From Caprimulgus europaeus (lineage: Eukaryota > Chordata > Aves > Caprimulgiformes > Caprimulgidae): a DNA stretch of 64,000 nucleotides. How positions within the stretch are numbered: position 1 is the first letter of the stretch; every line of letters starts with the position of its first letter. The translations under genes and the position numbers were made by a program. Location: NCBI GenBank assembly GCA_907165065.1, contig OU015528.1:26494015-26558014 (forward strand), given 5' to 3'. Below the pieces are notes generated by a model. It was not told the DNA's origin, did no database searches, and was given only the letters and a program-made list of their open reading frames with translations. Of the stretch, positions 1 through 14,754 are shown piece by piece.

Positions 1-3000
1 CAGGAAGAACTGTTCAAATAAAAGACTGGCTAATCTTGCAGTGCTGCTATTTTAAAGATTATTTAAAACTTAAAAACAGTGCCCTGGAAAAAATATTGCA
101 ATTATCAATATGATCATCACAGATCACCATCACTGGAAGTTCAACACTGAGGTCAGACTTCTTTACAAAGCAGCTGCATCGCACGGCCTGACTGGTGCTG
201 TCTGGCCTGCAAATGATGGCTCACACTGCAAAGGCATACCACTGGTGCAAGAGCTCTGCTCTCCCGCTGAACTCCTGCTCTCTGGCTGCTAAAAGGGAAA
301 AGGACATGTAGTTACACAAAAGGGAGTCTGCAAAATAACAAATTTTGCTGCTTAATTCTGCATTGGACTTATCATCATCTGTAGCCATTTCGTACCTTCG
401 ACTAACCCTCAGAATGCTTTTGTACAGCCTTACAAAGAAATCTTCAAAGAAACCCTGGGATCAAGGCAGTGTAAGCACAAGATTTAAGTCAGCTTTGCAT
501 GACAGCTTCTGATTTATGCTTTCAAAGGTACCCACAGATCTCAGCCTCGGTTTGTTAGTTACCACTTGCAAAATACATAAGGACATGCAGTGCCTTAATA
601 TACTTCTCCCAAAAGAATAAAATCTTTATACATACTCTACTAAATTAGATGTTTCAGGAAAGAATTACATTTTCCTGAAGACTGGATTTATGAAAAGACT
701 ATCTAGAAGCTTCTGTTTCAATTAATTGCAAATTCTGTAGCATTCTAGACAACTCTAATGTCCAAATTTGTCCTCACTAAGTCTATTTAACTACTACCCT
801 TTTCATACAAACTGATAAATATTGCTAAGAATTATGTGTTGAATGTCTTTTATGATACCAGTAGAATATACAGTAAAGGCTTTACCATTTCCTTTATCCT
901 TGGGGAAGTACTTAAGCAGATAAAGAAATTAATAATGTGAGTTCCTAGCTTATACAGTAACAACAGAATATTTGTTAGCTGCACATGTAAGAAGATTTCA
1001 AATAAATTCTGTAGCTCTATCCATAGTTCAATTATTTGGGAGAAAAAAAAAACAACCTATAATTGGATTTATTTGTTGAAAAAAAGTTATTTCACAGTTA
1101 AGAAGGGAGACACGTAGCAGAAACTCTCTAGCTACATCTCTCTTTAACATGCAGTAAAATGAGCTGGATATTCTGCTTGGGTTAACCAACAGACCTTTAC
1201 GCAAGCTGTTTGACCTGTACACTTAACTCCAGATAAGAATCTGTCCCTCTGTAACCAGAAGATAACAAACTGTATAGCAGACATAGGAAAAATGCACCTC
1301 AACAAGACAGTGGGAGGAAATGATTGACTGACTCTGTATTCATTTGGTAACCTCAGGATGTCAAATACAAGAGAGGTCCTAGAGCTTTGAAGTCTAAAAA
1401 GTGCTTACATTCTAAGAGCTCTCTGTTCTGTCTTCTTAGGAGTTTGCCTGGGATGCTAGCCAGAATAGCACTGCAATAGCACCTGACAGATAAAATTAAA
1501 GCATGAATCATAATATCTCTGGTGTGCCAAACTGAGCTTTATTCGAGTTGTAGCTTTAAGATAGATTACAGTTTATAATTTGATGGCGTGTCCAAAAGCT
1601 AACTATCCCTTAATTTCAAACAGTGTTGTGGGAAGGTCATGTTTTTGCGCTGAGGAACAAACGTGGGTTTGTGTGATGAGAATCGAGTGAAAGGAGTTCA
1701 AAATCATAATGGCTTCTGTTGTTTAAATTTAAATGAAACACCAGCTGGGCATTTGCCAGGATAAGATATCATTCTGACAGAACAGAACACTCAAGTATAT
1801 CGAGTGAGGTCTTTGGATTAGTCTAAAAGAATAAAGGGCATCATAACACTCTTACAAAGCAGGGAAAATGTGGAATGCTTCAAAAACAAGCATTCAAAAT
1901 AGCACTGATAATAAATTATTTAAATGGAATTTGGAATATGGAATTCTTGATGTTTGAAACCTTTTTCTTAGATATGAGGAAGGAGGCAGGCAGACTAGAC
2001 CTGGAAGAAAGCCTATTACAGGGTAGAAGGGTATTATTTTCATTAATGCTAGCATTATTGCTAGGCTAATCTTACAAAACAAATCTACTTAATCTATAAT
2101 CTTTGAAGCTACAGAATTGGTTGGGTACCACAGTAAGTATCATCCTTCCAATTTTCATTTTAGACGCTGTAGCAATCAAAGGATGATACAGCTTCAAAGA
2201 GTAAAAAAACATAGTTTGAAGTTCAGTTTATCATGCTGGTAATAGAACAACCACTGGGATCTTTTAGTTGGCTTGACTGGGACAAGGAAAAGACATACAG
2301 AACTCTGCAATCATCAGATTACCTTGATATGCATGACTAATTGGTTGTCTGGATACTGAGTTAGGTAAACTAAACACAGCAACTGACAGCAAACTGCCTG
2401 CTTTGTTAACACCAATAAAAAAGATTAATACAATCTAAGAGTTTTTCTCCCTGTGCCTAGATATACAGCAGATTTGTATCTCTTAACAACTGTTGTAATC
2501 TATATATCAAAGGATAAAACAGTTTAGAAATAAAACAGACTATTCAATTTATAATTCAAAGCATTCTTACATTTGAGATACCAATTTATAAAAGTAAAAT
2601 AGGTAGCAGACATCTGTACAAGAATATGTTTACTTTTAGTCTCTTTGGTAGTGTCCACTCCAGACCTGGCATTCAGTTCATCAGTTGCATATATGACCAA
2701 ATCCGTGAAAAAGGGACCTAGATTTTGATGTGAGGAGCCATTCACTAGACGCAGCTTATATCTTTTCTGGGAGTACTTTAAGTTAAATTAGTCATATACA
2801 ATCTCAATATTGACTCCAATTTAACATTAATCCTTGGCTAAGAATTTCTTTAAAAGGTTTTTACATACAAACGTGTAACTAGAAAACCCAGGAAGAAACC
2901 CAGTAAGAAGACACAAAAATGGTAGCTTAAAATCTGCCATAAACAAAAGCTATATATGAAGAATCTTGGCTCATCTGAAAATGTTATCTGAAGTTTTGAC

Positions 3001-3010
3001 AGATTCATCA
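1..3010. other. AT-rich non-coding DNA, no gene seen
   Basis: I see no exon with convincing flanking splice sites, no CpG-rich promoter, no RNA gene and no recognisable transposon here. The open frames are under 75 codons and carry no familiar motif. By synteny with human 12q12 this should be intergenic DNA downstream of ZCRB1, on the side facing YAF2; that placement is inference. Confidence 0.6.
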
Positions 3011-3061
3011 GCAGAATCATAGAATAGTTTTGGTTGGAAAAGACCTTTAAGATTATTGAGT
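3011..3061 (-). repeat. CR1 LINE 3'-tail fragment
   Basis: A short stretch begins with the complement of the CR1 octamer tail (aatcatagaat) followed by ggttggaaaagaccttt, the extreme 3' end of a CR1 element lying on the minus strand. The same wording recurs at 58490, so this copy belongs to that subfamily rather than to the one at 22961. Only about 50 bp are recognisable. Confidence 0.8.
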
Positions 3062-6000
3062 AGGCATTAGCTGATTTGTGCTGCTACATGACAATCCAAA
3101 GCAAACAAAAGATAGTCATAAGCTAGGCCAGGTCTACAGCTGCTTTGCATTACTGGGAGAACTCACACCAGCAAGAGAGACCTCATAAACCTGATCATTA
3201 ATTGACTAGTAGTCAGGCACAGAGATCCTTTGCAAGAGTGACACTGGGGACCAGGTGGTAATTGTGCACGCTGTCAGGGAGAGCTATTAACAGATGAGGC
3301 CAGTGTCCCCGACTGATTTTACCCAATTAAACTGGATCTTGCAAATCAGAGAGTGAGGAAGGATGGTGCTTGGCTTTGTTATCTCCAGTGTTATACATTG
3401 AGGTATAGATCTGCACCTGCTTATCACTTACAGCAGTTTCTATACCAGTTGTTAATAACATACTGTCAGTGTATGTCCTCCAGCTGAAGCCTACATGTGA
3501 GATTTTAGGAGCTTTAACTCTATGGAAAGTTTGAATGCTCTTGTGTTTTTGCATTATTGCACATAGATGTGGGATAAAAGACTGGCAAATGGCAAATTTC
3601 TGAAGTGACTGGGTTTTTTTTTTTTGTTTTAATTTTTAAGTTAAAAATTAATAGAAAGGTTTTATCTGCAAGTTTTCACAAGAAGTGCTGTACCCAAAGC
3701 ATAGGTGATGCATCCTACAATCCATTTGAAATGATCTTGAACCTTTGATGTGTACAAAGCAAAGAATACTGAACCATTCAGTTAGATCTCTATAAGAAGA
3801 CACATACCACAAACACACTGGTACTCTATGTTCCTTACAGTACATTCAACATCTGAAAATGTGACCAAAAACCCCCCAAAAAAATCACCCACGGTGATGA
3901 TATTATGGATTATATAAGCTTTCTCTGATGTTCAGAAAGTGTAGAAAGGGTTGGTGTAGTAGGCATAGTTAGGACAATCTCTCACAGCATGCTGCCACTT
4001 CAGTTTGAAGTCCTCAGTAAAGACCTCAGAAGAATTATTTCTGGCCAGTCCAATCATAGTGTCTTAGATGTGCTGATGAATGGTGTTGCTATACAAAACC
4101 TCCAAGTTCAGAAGCAACCATGAAATGTCTGTTTCCAGTAGTATCAAAGATGGGAAGTATTGTCAAGTTAACGTTACTCATGTAAAGATGAACAGCAGGA
4201 ACATCAGTGATAATACGAGTGTGCTGCAGCTGTACCTGGACAGTGGGAAAGCCAGGGAGTTAAAAGCAAGAGACAGTTAGTTCCAGAAGATGGTCTGGGT
4301 GATTTTTTTCTTTTATTGTCTGCTGGTTTATTTCATTTTTAATTGGTGAGGAAGAGGGGTCATATTCCGATACCAGGAGCCTTCCAAAAGTCAAGAAATG
4401 TCATATACAATGTAAGTCAGCATAGTTTTTTTATTTTCTTGGAAAAACTGTCAGCAACTAAGTTGCTTTATTAGATCTACATTTATTTTAAGAAGCAACT
4501 GAACATTATACAGAGGTTAACAAACTACGTAATAGCTGGGGTTTTGTTTGTTTGGTTTTTTTTCTATTGCACATGAAAAATTTTTCGCAGGCAAATGTGA
4601 CTGCACAGTCACTTTCTTTGTGATTGAAATCAAACAGAGACGGGAAGAGTCAGAGCATTTGTAAAAACTAGTGATATTCCATGTTTTTCAGCTGTATTAG
4701 GATAACTGTATTGGAAAAAAACCCCATTCTTCAGCTGGAAAGCCCAGATACAATACTCCAGGATATCAGTAACCTCTGCAAATGTTTGCATTGAGGTCCC
4801 TATAGAAAGATTAAATTATGTTTTCAGAAAAAGTTATTGCTACTAGCTTTTATGTATCCAGTAACTTGCAGTTGTTTTAGCCTCTTGGTGCTTTCAGCAA
4901 ATGAGTTGTTAGATAAGTTCTTAGAGGTTTTTTCCCTTTTTTGTGGGAGGCTGCCCTTGCAACACCTAAATCCCCAGAATCATGTCAATATTCTCCTTTA
5001 TTCCAGCCTGCTTCCTGCTTAACTAGCAGCTAAGCACAGGAGCTCAGTATTCCATACTCCTCCAGTGTTCCAGCTGAGGAACCTTCTCTTGGCAGTTACT
5101 GCCTGAATTGATTCACAGACTTTATTCCAGGGCAGCATTATGTGTTTGCACTGAAATAAATGGTGGGCGTAAGTTCTTTCTTGTTTAAACCTGCCTCCTG
5201 GTTTTTTACACGTGTTCCTAAATCAGCCTTTGACTAAGATTTTGAGTTCTTGTCTGTCATTGTAAATCTTCAGTGACTCTGCTTAAATCCAAGCATTCAC
5301 TCTGGATCTTGAAGAGGTTTAAATGGATGCAGACTTCTCAGTTTTATCTTGTTTGAGTTTTTTCCCTTTCTTTTCCACCTGGGAAATAAAATAAGCAGAT
5401 AGAATCTCAAGTCTTTTGAGAACAACCGCAGGGAAGAAGTTTTCTGTGGGTGTGCAAAAACAAGCTAGAGGACAATTTGTAATTTATTGCTGCACTGCTG
5501 AGTCTGAAGTAATTGTGTCGCTTCTGAGCAGTCTGAGAAGGCTGGGTGAAAGCACACATTAACATGGGAACGTTGCTAGAAAAAAGTGTGGTGTCAAACT
5601 GGCTAGTTCCCACAAAAATTGCTGATGTGGAAATAATAGAAAAACTGCTATTTTTCTGGATTATGTTAAACTATGGATGAATTAATAGTATTAAAAATAA
5701 ATACATTTAAAGCTTTTCTGGTTAGAAACCTGTGTAAATGGATGCAAATATAACATTAAGAATTATTTTTTATTGCCAGCCAAAGTATTCTGACATAATT
5801 ATAGCACTCCATGGTCTTTCTTAATGGATAGCGTTAATTTTGGAGGCTATCTGGGTTTGCAGAAATTACTCACTGTATTAATAGGTGCCAGCTGTGAGAT
5901 AAGCCACTGACAGCTTCTTAAAAATACTGTTGTTCCTTCAGACTGAATTCATGTAAAGCTAATCATTGCACAGTTTTGTATTTGTTGCCAAAAGCTAAAA

Positions 6001-7414
6001 AAACTCCCCTACCACTTCACTTTACTATTTTAAATATTTAACTGATGAAGTAGAAAATATTCTCCATCTTGCTCTTATTCTACACCAGAAGAAATAATAA
6101 TTTTAAAATAAGCATTCTTTCCTGTAACATTCGTTTGGGGGGGGAGGGGGAAGGTTGGGTATCTTTTACTGATTCTCCAGCTTCACAGGGAATTTCCACT
6201 GGAATTTCCAATGTAAAAACACAGTAAGAAAAATTTTAATTCAAGCACTTATGAAGAGCAAAAGGTGAGTGATCTTGCAGTTTCATGGTCACTTTATACA
6301 AGCTCACTGTAGGCTGCACCCCAAGGGAGCACTCCCCATCTCTGCCCAGGCATCCATCCCTGCCTCCCCCTGCCTTGGCCTCTGTAGGGCCAGGGCTGGG
6401 CATGGCGAGCTGGATCAGCTTGCCAGGCTGACGGTAACTGCTCTGCTGGCTTTCACACAGAGCTCATTTTCTCTGCTCTGATCTGTGAGCTAGTCTGGCT
6501 CAGCCCACAGCTGTTTGATTGGAAGCAGCGGGAGCTTGTAACCAGAGGCACGGAGGAGAGAGCTGGACCCTTCTTTCTAGGCTGCGGTGAGATAAGCTTC
6601 ATTGCATGTATCACGAGTCAGCAATATAAAAAATAGGTAACCTGAGCAATAAGACAGCATTGAAACCGAGTGATTTTCACTCAGAAAAGAAATTGTCCTA
6701 ACGTCAAAAAGGACATGAATCTGACCTATGATCAAAAGACAGAAAAGCCTCCAAACAGGCAACTTGCTGGGAAGCAAGAAGCTCTTTGTAGATTTTCACT
6801 TATTTAATAGCAGACATGTAAGTAGTACTTCACAGATACAGGACTTGATTCCTGGCACTCACAGTCTATACCCTTGCCTTGTATATTGCAAGACAGAGGC
6901 ACAGAGACCAGCCTACATCATGGGGTTGCAGTCCTGAAGGATCAGGCCCTATATTAAATAATTAAATACCATTGTGGCAGAACTGACCCAGACAGTGACT
7001 AGACACATCTACATTAACTTACAAGAATAAAACTGTACCATCTCACAGCTTGCTGACGTGATAAGCTAAGGCTCTGCTTTCTCTGGGTTAATCTTGGCCA
7101 TATGGTCTCACCTTTTCCCATTTTCTTGCCTCTGGCACTGTCTGACCCACGGATGAGCCAGGTCAGCTCACTAAACTTGCTTTCCACCAGCTCAGCCAGC
7201 AGATCCAGCGAATGGTGGGACCGAGTGAGTGAGCAGTAACAAGGAAGCAGAAGAAGTGGCAGAGTGGAAGCCATCCTTCTGGGGGTAGCCAGGCATCCAA
7301 GTGCCTCAGCTGTAGTGGGAGCCTTCCCAACAGTTCTCCAAAGCCCTAATTATTTGCATTCAGTTTATAGCACTAGTGACAGCAAACCTATGTCTGGTTA
7401 TTTTTTACTTAAAC
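3062..7414. other. Non-coding DNA, no gene seen
   Basis: AT-rich sequence with poly-T and poly-G runs (for example a G-rich tract near 6136) and a mildly GC-richer patch at 6300-6580. No reading frame here has a recognisable domain or a credible exon structure, and no transposon was recognised. Confidence 0.55.
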
Positions 7415-7530
7415 AAATCATAGAGTCACAGGATAATTCAGGTTGGAATGGATCTCAGGAGGCCTCTACTCCAATCTTCAGCTCAAAGCAGAGTCTGCTT
7501 TGAAGTTAGGCTGGGTTGCTCAGGTCTTTG
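7415..7530 (-). repeat. CR1 LINE 3'-end fragment
   Basis: This is the complement of a CR1 3' terminus: an octamer-like tail (aatcatagagtcacagg), then a degenerate 'ggttggaatggatctcaggagg' type segment and the 'ctcaaagcagagtc' and 'gctgggttgctcagg' segments typical of CR1 3' UTRs. It differs in wording from the other copies in the window, so it is another subfamily. It is strongly 5' truncated. Confidence 0.8.
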
Positions 7531-10500
7531 TACATTCTTGCCTTGAAAAATCATTATCTTTATTTGAGAAGTTACACAGTTTATATAAATTCTGTGATAT
7601 TTACCAAGGAAAATGTCTTTCCTCTGTCACAAAAAGATCTATGTAGTTTTAGCAGAGAAAAAAACTATAAAAAATGATCATTGTCCTTCTCCTGTTTGGG
7701 CTGCTCACCTGTAGGCAGAAGTCCACTCGGCAAATGCCTCTGTGCAAACAGTGCACTGGCATACTCACAGCCTTCTCTGTCAGGAGGCACCATTTCTTAG
7801 GTACCATTCCTTAGGGTCTGCTGAGAGTTGTGAACTCCCACCCGGGGACCTGCGGCTTTCCCCTAGCCATTGCAATCTGAGTGAGGCACACGAGCCAAGC
7901 CTCCTGCTCACCCTGTTTAACCTGGAGTAATTTCAGTCTGACCTTGGAGGGTGACAGTGGGCTCAGATGGTCAGTACCAGGGCACAGGAGTTTTTCCTGG
8001 GGAAGGGATGGGTGACAGTGAACCTGTAGGGAGGATAACTCTTCACTCCAACACAGCTGGATCTGGAGAAGGGCATCTGTCCGTAGCCTGGGACTCACAT
8101 AACATGGTTGTATTATCTTATTTAAAATAAACTTCAGATTTGTTGTAAAAAAAGAAGCAAGGAAAGTACATAAAAATAATGTTATGTAGGTAGCAAAAGT
8201 TATAAGATGCCAGCTGACTATACAGTCTTAACTTGGTCCCCTGCATGAAGTGCATTATGCAGTATCAGCACGTATTATTCCTCCATGGGATCTCTGTCTG
8301 ATTCAGTGCAGAATACAGATGAAAAAGGAGTAATAAGGGGATCTTAAACTTGCTACTTTCTAACGTTCAAAAGCTTCACCTTGGACCTTATATTCCAATT
8401 AATATTCCTGCAATGTAGAGGATTACATGCAGTATGCCTGATGTGTGTAGACACACCTGTATATACTTTGAACCAGGTTGTCACTTGAAAGAAAAGTAAA
8501 AATGCCTTTAAAAAGACTGAAAAATATAATTGTTAATGGTGAGATTTGATTTTATCTCCTTTTACAATTCATGCTAACTTTGGACTTACAAGGTCATGTT
8601 AAACAATTTATATAGGAAACAGTAAATCAGCTTATCATAGCAAATGTAAAACAAATATGACTGTGTTTGGATGTGACTGCATGAAGAGTCACATGGGGAG
8701 AAAATCCAGGCAGCTGCCTCCAAATAACCATTAATCCTCCCAAAGGCAAACAGACAAGAGAATGGCCTAGGGCCTCTAAGAGCCAGACCCTGTGCATTTC
8801 AGAAAAGAAAGCTGGGATGAGGCAGAAAGCTGAGAGGAGAGCTCACGTGCAGCAGCACCATTTGGTACAAATGCTGCCTTTTCTCTCTCTCTCTTAATTC
8901 CTTCTTTTTTTTTTAATTTTCCCCCCCTTTTTTTTTCAATCTCTTTCTAGAGTGTAAAGTAAATTCCAGAAGACAATACATGCATAACATCAGCCACATT
9001 AAAAATTTTAGATGTTTAGGAATCGGAGCTATTTTCAGGTAAAATTTCTTATCCTCCCGTCATTCTTGTGAAAGGACAAGAAATCTGTAGAATGGCCTTA
9101 AAGGTGGGAAGTCTCTGCCATATACTGAGTTCAGCTCTATTGTCTAGCCCTGTCTCTTTACAGCTTCATGTTGCCTTTGTGGATGAAATACAGGGACCTG
9201 ATATATTGGCTTTTATTTGGTCCTCTAATTCCTATTAAGAAAATAGGGCAATTATAACATGTTGGTAGTAACACATATTGTATGAAAGGGTACAGCAGGA
9301 AGGTGAACAGGAGGTTTCCCATTGATTTGGTGTGATCAAGATTTACACCATTAGTTTTTTTAAAAATCCATCAATTTCTAAACATCCATACAATAAAAGA
9401 GCCAAAAGGTGCCTGCATTTAATCAGAAGAACACACAAAAAATAAATACTGTAAAATATGAAAACCCTTCTGACATAAATAAGATGTCTTTAAAGATACC
9501 ATTTTAATTCAGATGAAGTGTTTGTCAATTAAGAGCATTAACTGGGGACACAGTCATCCTAACTGGCATATGCATTCATCCATGGACATAGCCTGGAGGG
9601 GTGGTGATCAATTATTCAGCAAGGCATTTTATGCTGCCTCCACCTTTTATAGCACATCATCTGCTAGATTGTCATCAGCAGCAAATCTCTGAACAGCAGT
9701 AAATGAGAAAACAATTAATATTTCTTGGTTGAAACTAAGTGAAATTTTAATTTCCTCAATAAAAACTCGCCTCAGTCACTAGGTTATGGAAGATGCAGGA
9801 GTCTGGCTCCTTCTGTTCTCCAAAAAGAGAGATGGTGGTTTCCCATTCTCCATATGCTTTAGCATTCAAACCCCTCAGAATTTTGCCTCTTCCATCATAT
9901 TTATTGTCACCTCCTCCTCCCCCAGATCTATGCTGATGGTCCAGCAGCATATTGATAGAGAACAGCTCTCCCTGTGTGCTTTTCCAGTTTTGAAGCTGCC
10001 TAAGACTGCAGCCAGAAACCTTGCTCTGGCTAAAGCTGATGGAGGTAGAGAGGTTGCTGCCCCAAACACTCACCAGTTTCCTCCCCACCTACCTCCAGCT
10101 CAGTTCGCTTGGGTCACCAAAGCAAACAATCCCATCAAAAACATGTTCATTTTCTGTTGGATCAGGGGGTCTGATTCACCCTGAAGTTGCATAATCCCTT
10201 GATGTGATGCAATGAAGAAAACAGGGACACACGTGGGAGTGGGCACATGAAGACAGAAAGACTGCTGTCTTTGGTGGCAGCCCACAGTTGTACCAGATTA
10301 AGTGCAGCATGAACTGCTCTCAGAGAACATGTTGACCACAATTTCTACATTATAATACAATATTATAAAGTAACATAAGCTACTTCCCACTTCTTTTGGC
10401 TTTTTTTAGTTTGGCTTTCATTGGCCTGCCCCTCTCAGGAGCTGGAGTCACAGTTTATACACTTCAGAAGTGAGATACATGTAAAAATTCCTTAAAACTA

Positions 10501-13500
10501 AGTTCTTTTTTCTTAAACTATGATCAACACATGCCTGGATAAATCCATGCAGGACTCTTTCCATACTCATTCTCTCACTTTCTAAGTTATTTATACTTCA
10601 TGTCCTTGCCTTTTAACACCAGGTAGGCTGTACATATTTTTTATGTGTTGCAAACTGCTTTTTTTTGCCTCATAACAGGAAAAAAAAAATATACCAGAGG
10701 TTATTATAAAACTATCAAGATCATTAATCCTATTCTTCTCCTGTGGAAGCTGCTTTGTATTTCTGTTGCTCCAGGGCATCCATCTCTTAGAAGTGCATAT
10801 TCAGCATTTTGCCCCTTGTATTTTTTTCTTGTCATGGGTATATATCAGGTATGGAGCAGGATATGTGGGTGAAATTGCAGTATCTCTTCATCTCTCACTC
10901 TGTCCTAGGAGGTTAGGGGTATGAGCAACATGACTTGGGAGGCAGCGTTTCAGTTGATCTTCCTGTGGGCAATTACTGTATCTGCATTGTCTAGGTGCAT
11001 TTGCTTAGCATCTGGCTGATTGTAAACTGAAGTCAATATTTGGAAAAGAAAATGTTTTCTACTATAAAATTAAAAAGAACTGGTAGCTCTGTAAGAAGCT
11101 CGGTAGCTCTGTAAGAAGTAAACTTTGCAGTTTCTTACTTACAATCAGACCTAAATCTAAATAATCAAATCTATTAGGTAACCAAACTATGTTCTAGGTG
11201 GAACTGAACACATAACTAAAATAATTAATTCACAAGAAAACAAAGGTGTCTCACTATGCTTAGTTTTCACCAAAAACAGTAATCTGATTTCTGCTATCAC
11301 TTAAGTCAAATATATACAATCATTGAAAGCTGGCAAAGGATGGACAGTTAGGTTGGTTCTATGTCCATCCATTGCCAAAACACTTTCTGACAGTAATAAA
11401 CAGTTCTGGGTTTGTATGAGATGTGCAAATGTGCCTGCCATCACTTTAAAAATTGTGTATATGCCTGTTCAGTAGGAAAGGTTTTGGGAGAGAGAGAGAG
11501 CAAGCAAAAACTTGCTTAGAAGTAGTAGCCCAACCACCAAGGGATGGGGATGTGACACAGTCTAGATCAAAGCTTCTGAGGAGGGATGGGCCAGAGAAGG
11601 AGCATCTCTGCTGTGGAAAGATCGGGGTGCAGGATAACTGAGAAGACTGGACAGCACTGCTGGAAAGCCCTCATACTTGGCAGTGAGCCCAGAAAACAAG
11701 ACTTGTCATGAAAAGGAAGCAAAGCACCCAGAAATGGGGTTGTCCCTCATTTTGTTCCCCTGCTAGCTTTTCAAGGGTACCTGGGAACTGAGGAAGACTT
11801 GTTTATCCATTGTCCCCCCTGTCACTGCTCTCACAATACTCAGATCAGTGTAGATGGATGCCCTTCTCCAGAGGAGGGGAAGTGGCTCCTACAGAAGGAA
11901 GGCTTGGGGCTGTACCACCAAATCCCTGCTGTACTTGGTAACTGCACCCCCCTCCCAACACCAACTGCACCTAAGTTCATTGTGCTACTAACAAGACATC
12001 TCCCACCACTAGACCACATATTAATATTCTTAGACTTTTTATAAACCCTTTTCAGAGCCTTGATTAGATGCTCCTTTTGATGCCTCTCCTTAAGCATGCA
12101 TGAGGCAATGGAATTGTCTTCCTTATCACTGGCTATTTTGTCAGTGAGGGACTGTTGCCCAGGAGCTCATCCCCAGAGCCTCACCAGGTCTCTTCTCAGA
12201 TCCATGTCATATCAGAGCCACTAAGACTGAGAACAAATGACATTTCTATGGCCTTTGATGGGCTCTGCATGGGTGACAGAGCCACTGCTGTCTACTATGG
12301 CAGTGGAGACCTCTGGTGTAAGGCCAGGTCCAAGGTAAATGCTGTACCTGCAGGAAAACGAAGGACAGAGATGAGAATCGTCACTTTGAGGAATTGCCTT
12401 TGCTCTTGGGCAAAACAGTTAGAAGTGGGCAAAGAACTGACCAACTGAGGACAGATATGAGAGGTCCAGGAAAACCCTAGTGAGAAAAGAACATATGTGA
12501 TCTGTCATAAGACCTGTCAGCAAACACCCGTTCTGGGAGCACTTCACCTTTTGGAGTGACTTTATACTTGATCAGTATTTTGTATGATGTAGCTGCAATA
12601 TTTTGGTGGGGTGCAAGGCGTTCGAAAGTCAGGCTTAGTGCTTTGCCAGGCCATGACCCGCAGCCCTTCAGCCCACAGTGCTACCACATCTGCTCCTACA
12701 GAGCAGGACCCAGGGATGGCGAGCGGACCAGCAGCTCTACCTCACCACTCTGTAAACCACTATTGGATTTTCTTTCCTGTATCTTCTACAATAAATCATA
12801 AAGCACCGTTGTGAAAGGGGGTTATTAAATAAATAAAAGCTGGCAATGAACAGCCTCCTTGTAAGCAGAAAACTGTGTGTCATCGAGCTTCTCGCTTATG
12901 TCAGGGAGGAGAGGAGTGAAGGAGAGGTGATAATGACAGGGGCTGCCTCCAGGGAGGGCGGTGGAGACAGCACTGGAGGGGGTGGAGAGCTCAGATTGTA
13001 GTGAGGGGAGAAAAGGAATACAGTACTGTCAAATGAATACGGTTGAAATAGATAAAGGTCAAGCAAAAGAAGAATTTATTATAAGTGAAACAAAGCAGAA
13101 CCACTGAAACCTGCAGAGCTATAAAAATGAGGAAAGGAGAAAAAGTATGAAAACATTCTCATCAAAATTCCTGAAATAGGCACATGTTAGCACACTCAGA
13201 GAGGGGAAAAAAATATCAGGGAGGCTTCGATCTTGTCTGTCTCTTTCTCTAATCTCACCAGCAGTGTGCCCACGTTCCCATGCAACGTGACTATAATTAT
13301 AAGCTGTGATCTATCAAAGCAAGACCTGGAAATTTTCAGCTTATTGCCCCGCAAACACATGGGGAAGGCTGCAAAATTGTTAAAGCTTTGACTCTTCTCA
13401 TCTAACCACATTGTTATTTAGCACCATGATTCTATACATAATGAGAATGGCTGTGTTTCCAGTGAGTAGGGCTTGATAGTATCACACAATTAGATAAGAA

Positions 13501-14754
13501 ATGTAATGAACATGATCAACACCTCACTCAGGTTTACTGTCTCTTGGTGTCTAAGGGAAATTGCTTGCAGTTGCCTCCTCTTTAAATGAAGATCCCACAC
13601 AAGGCGCTCTTTCCAATTAACAAAAAGTCTTGAAGTGTAAGAACCCATTTAAAGAGCCCTTTTTTCAGTTTTGTCACTTGTTTGTGCTCAAGAGTCTGTT
13701 TCTCATTCTTTTCCCCACATGCTGATAAACTCCATGCTGACAGACTGAAGGGGATGAACTCAACTGAGCTCTGAAAATTCGTATTTCAGCTTTGGCATTT
13801 ACTACATTGGCAACAGATGCCTCTCCCTATGACTTCACCAGAGCACCAGCCTCCTGCTATAAAGGAGTATAAATCCAGGCAAAGAGAGGATTGCCTTCAG
13901 TCTAAGAACACTGAAGTATTTTATAAAAGTGGTATTTGACCTTGTTAGTGATGGGAGGTTATTGATACTTAGAGAAGCACCACAGCTAGAGGCATAATGG
14001 AGCTTGTTGGGGGCTGTGGGAAATACAGTCTATGGCCCCAGGCTTCAACATAGCCTTGAAAGACAGAAGACAGTTATTAGCTTTGAAGATCTTATAACTT
14101 GCCTCCAAGGAAAAGAGTCTTGTTTTGCCAGACAGGGACTTTGAAGATAAAAAAACCAACCAAAAATCCAAAACTCAAAATGCAAACACCAAACCAAGCA
14201 GCCTCTCTTCCCAAAACAAAAAAAAAACCCACCCCAAAACCCAACCCATCCAGCTTTAAAGGGTCTCTTCCTGAAATATTAAACTGTCTGTGAACCAAAC
14301 ATTACCAGACCTACCATTCTCTGGGAAAGAGATACAGAATCTACTGAAAACTTACATGAGCCAGGAAAAAATGGTCAGGTGTGTGAAACCAGATTGAGGG
14401 CCTCCAGTCCCATTTTTATCTGGAAAGCATTTATAAAACATTCTGCCTTGGAGATGTGCTTAGTTACTGATCATCTTGCCATTGTCCCCATAGGACAATG
14501 AGACATAAGCCTTGAGCATGAGTCAGTTCAGCTGGTGAAACCACAGGGATAAGCAGGGGGCAGAAGCCCATGCCAGCATGGAAGAACCATGGGGAGAAGC
14601 AAGGGCTGAGCAGAAGGTGCCCACAGAGGTCACTGGAGGTAACTGATTGGCTCAGGAACAGCCAGGAAAGGAACAGCTATTCTTATGCCCATTCAATATT
14701 CAGCAGTATCAGAGGAAAAACCAAGACAGCTGGTGTCCTACGTGATGCATGTTA
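7531..14754. other. Non-coding DNA with simple-sequence tracts, no gene seen
   Basis: No supported exon was found. The stretch includes a pyrimidine-rich tract at about 8880-8940 and a 20-bp tandem duplication at 11082-11118. Pairs of antisense open frames of 60-130 codons (for example around 9756-10184) overlap each other and show no family motif. Confidence 0.55.
11082..11118. repeat. 20-bp tandem duplication
   Basis: The 17-bp core ggtagctctgtaagaag occurs at 11082 and again at 11102, giving a period of 20 bp and nearly two identical copies. The perfect identity suggests a fairly recent local slippage event. No function is apparent. Confidence 0.85.

Noticed and set aside
9756-10184. Paired 110- and 132-codon antisense frames
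   Set aside because: No family resemblance, no splice context and mutual overlap; most likely chance.
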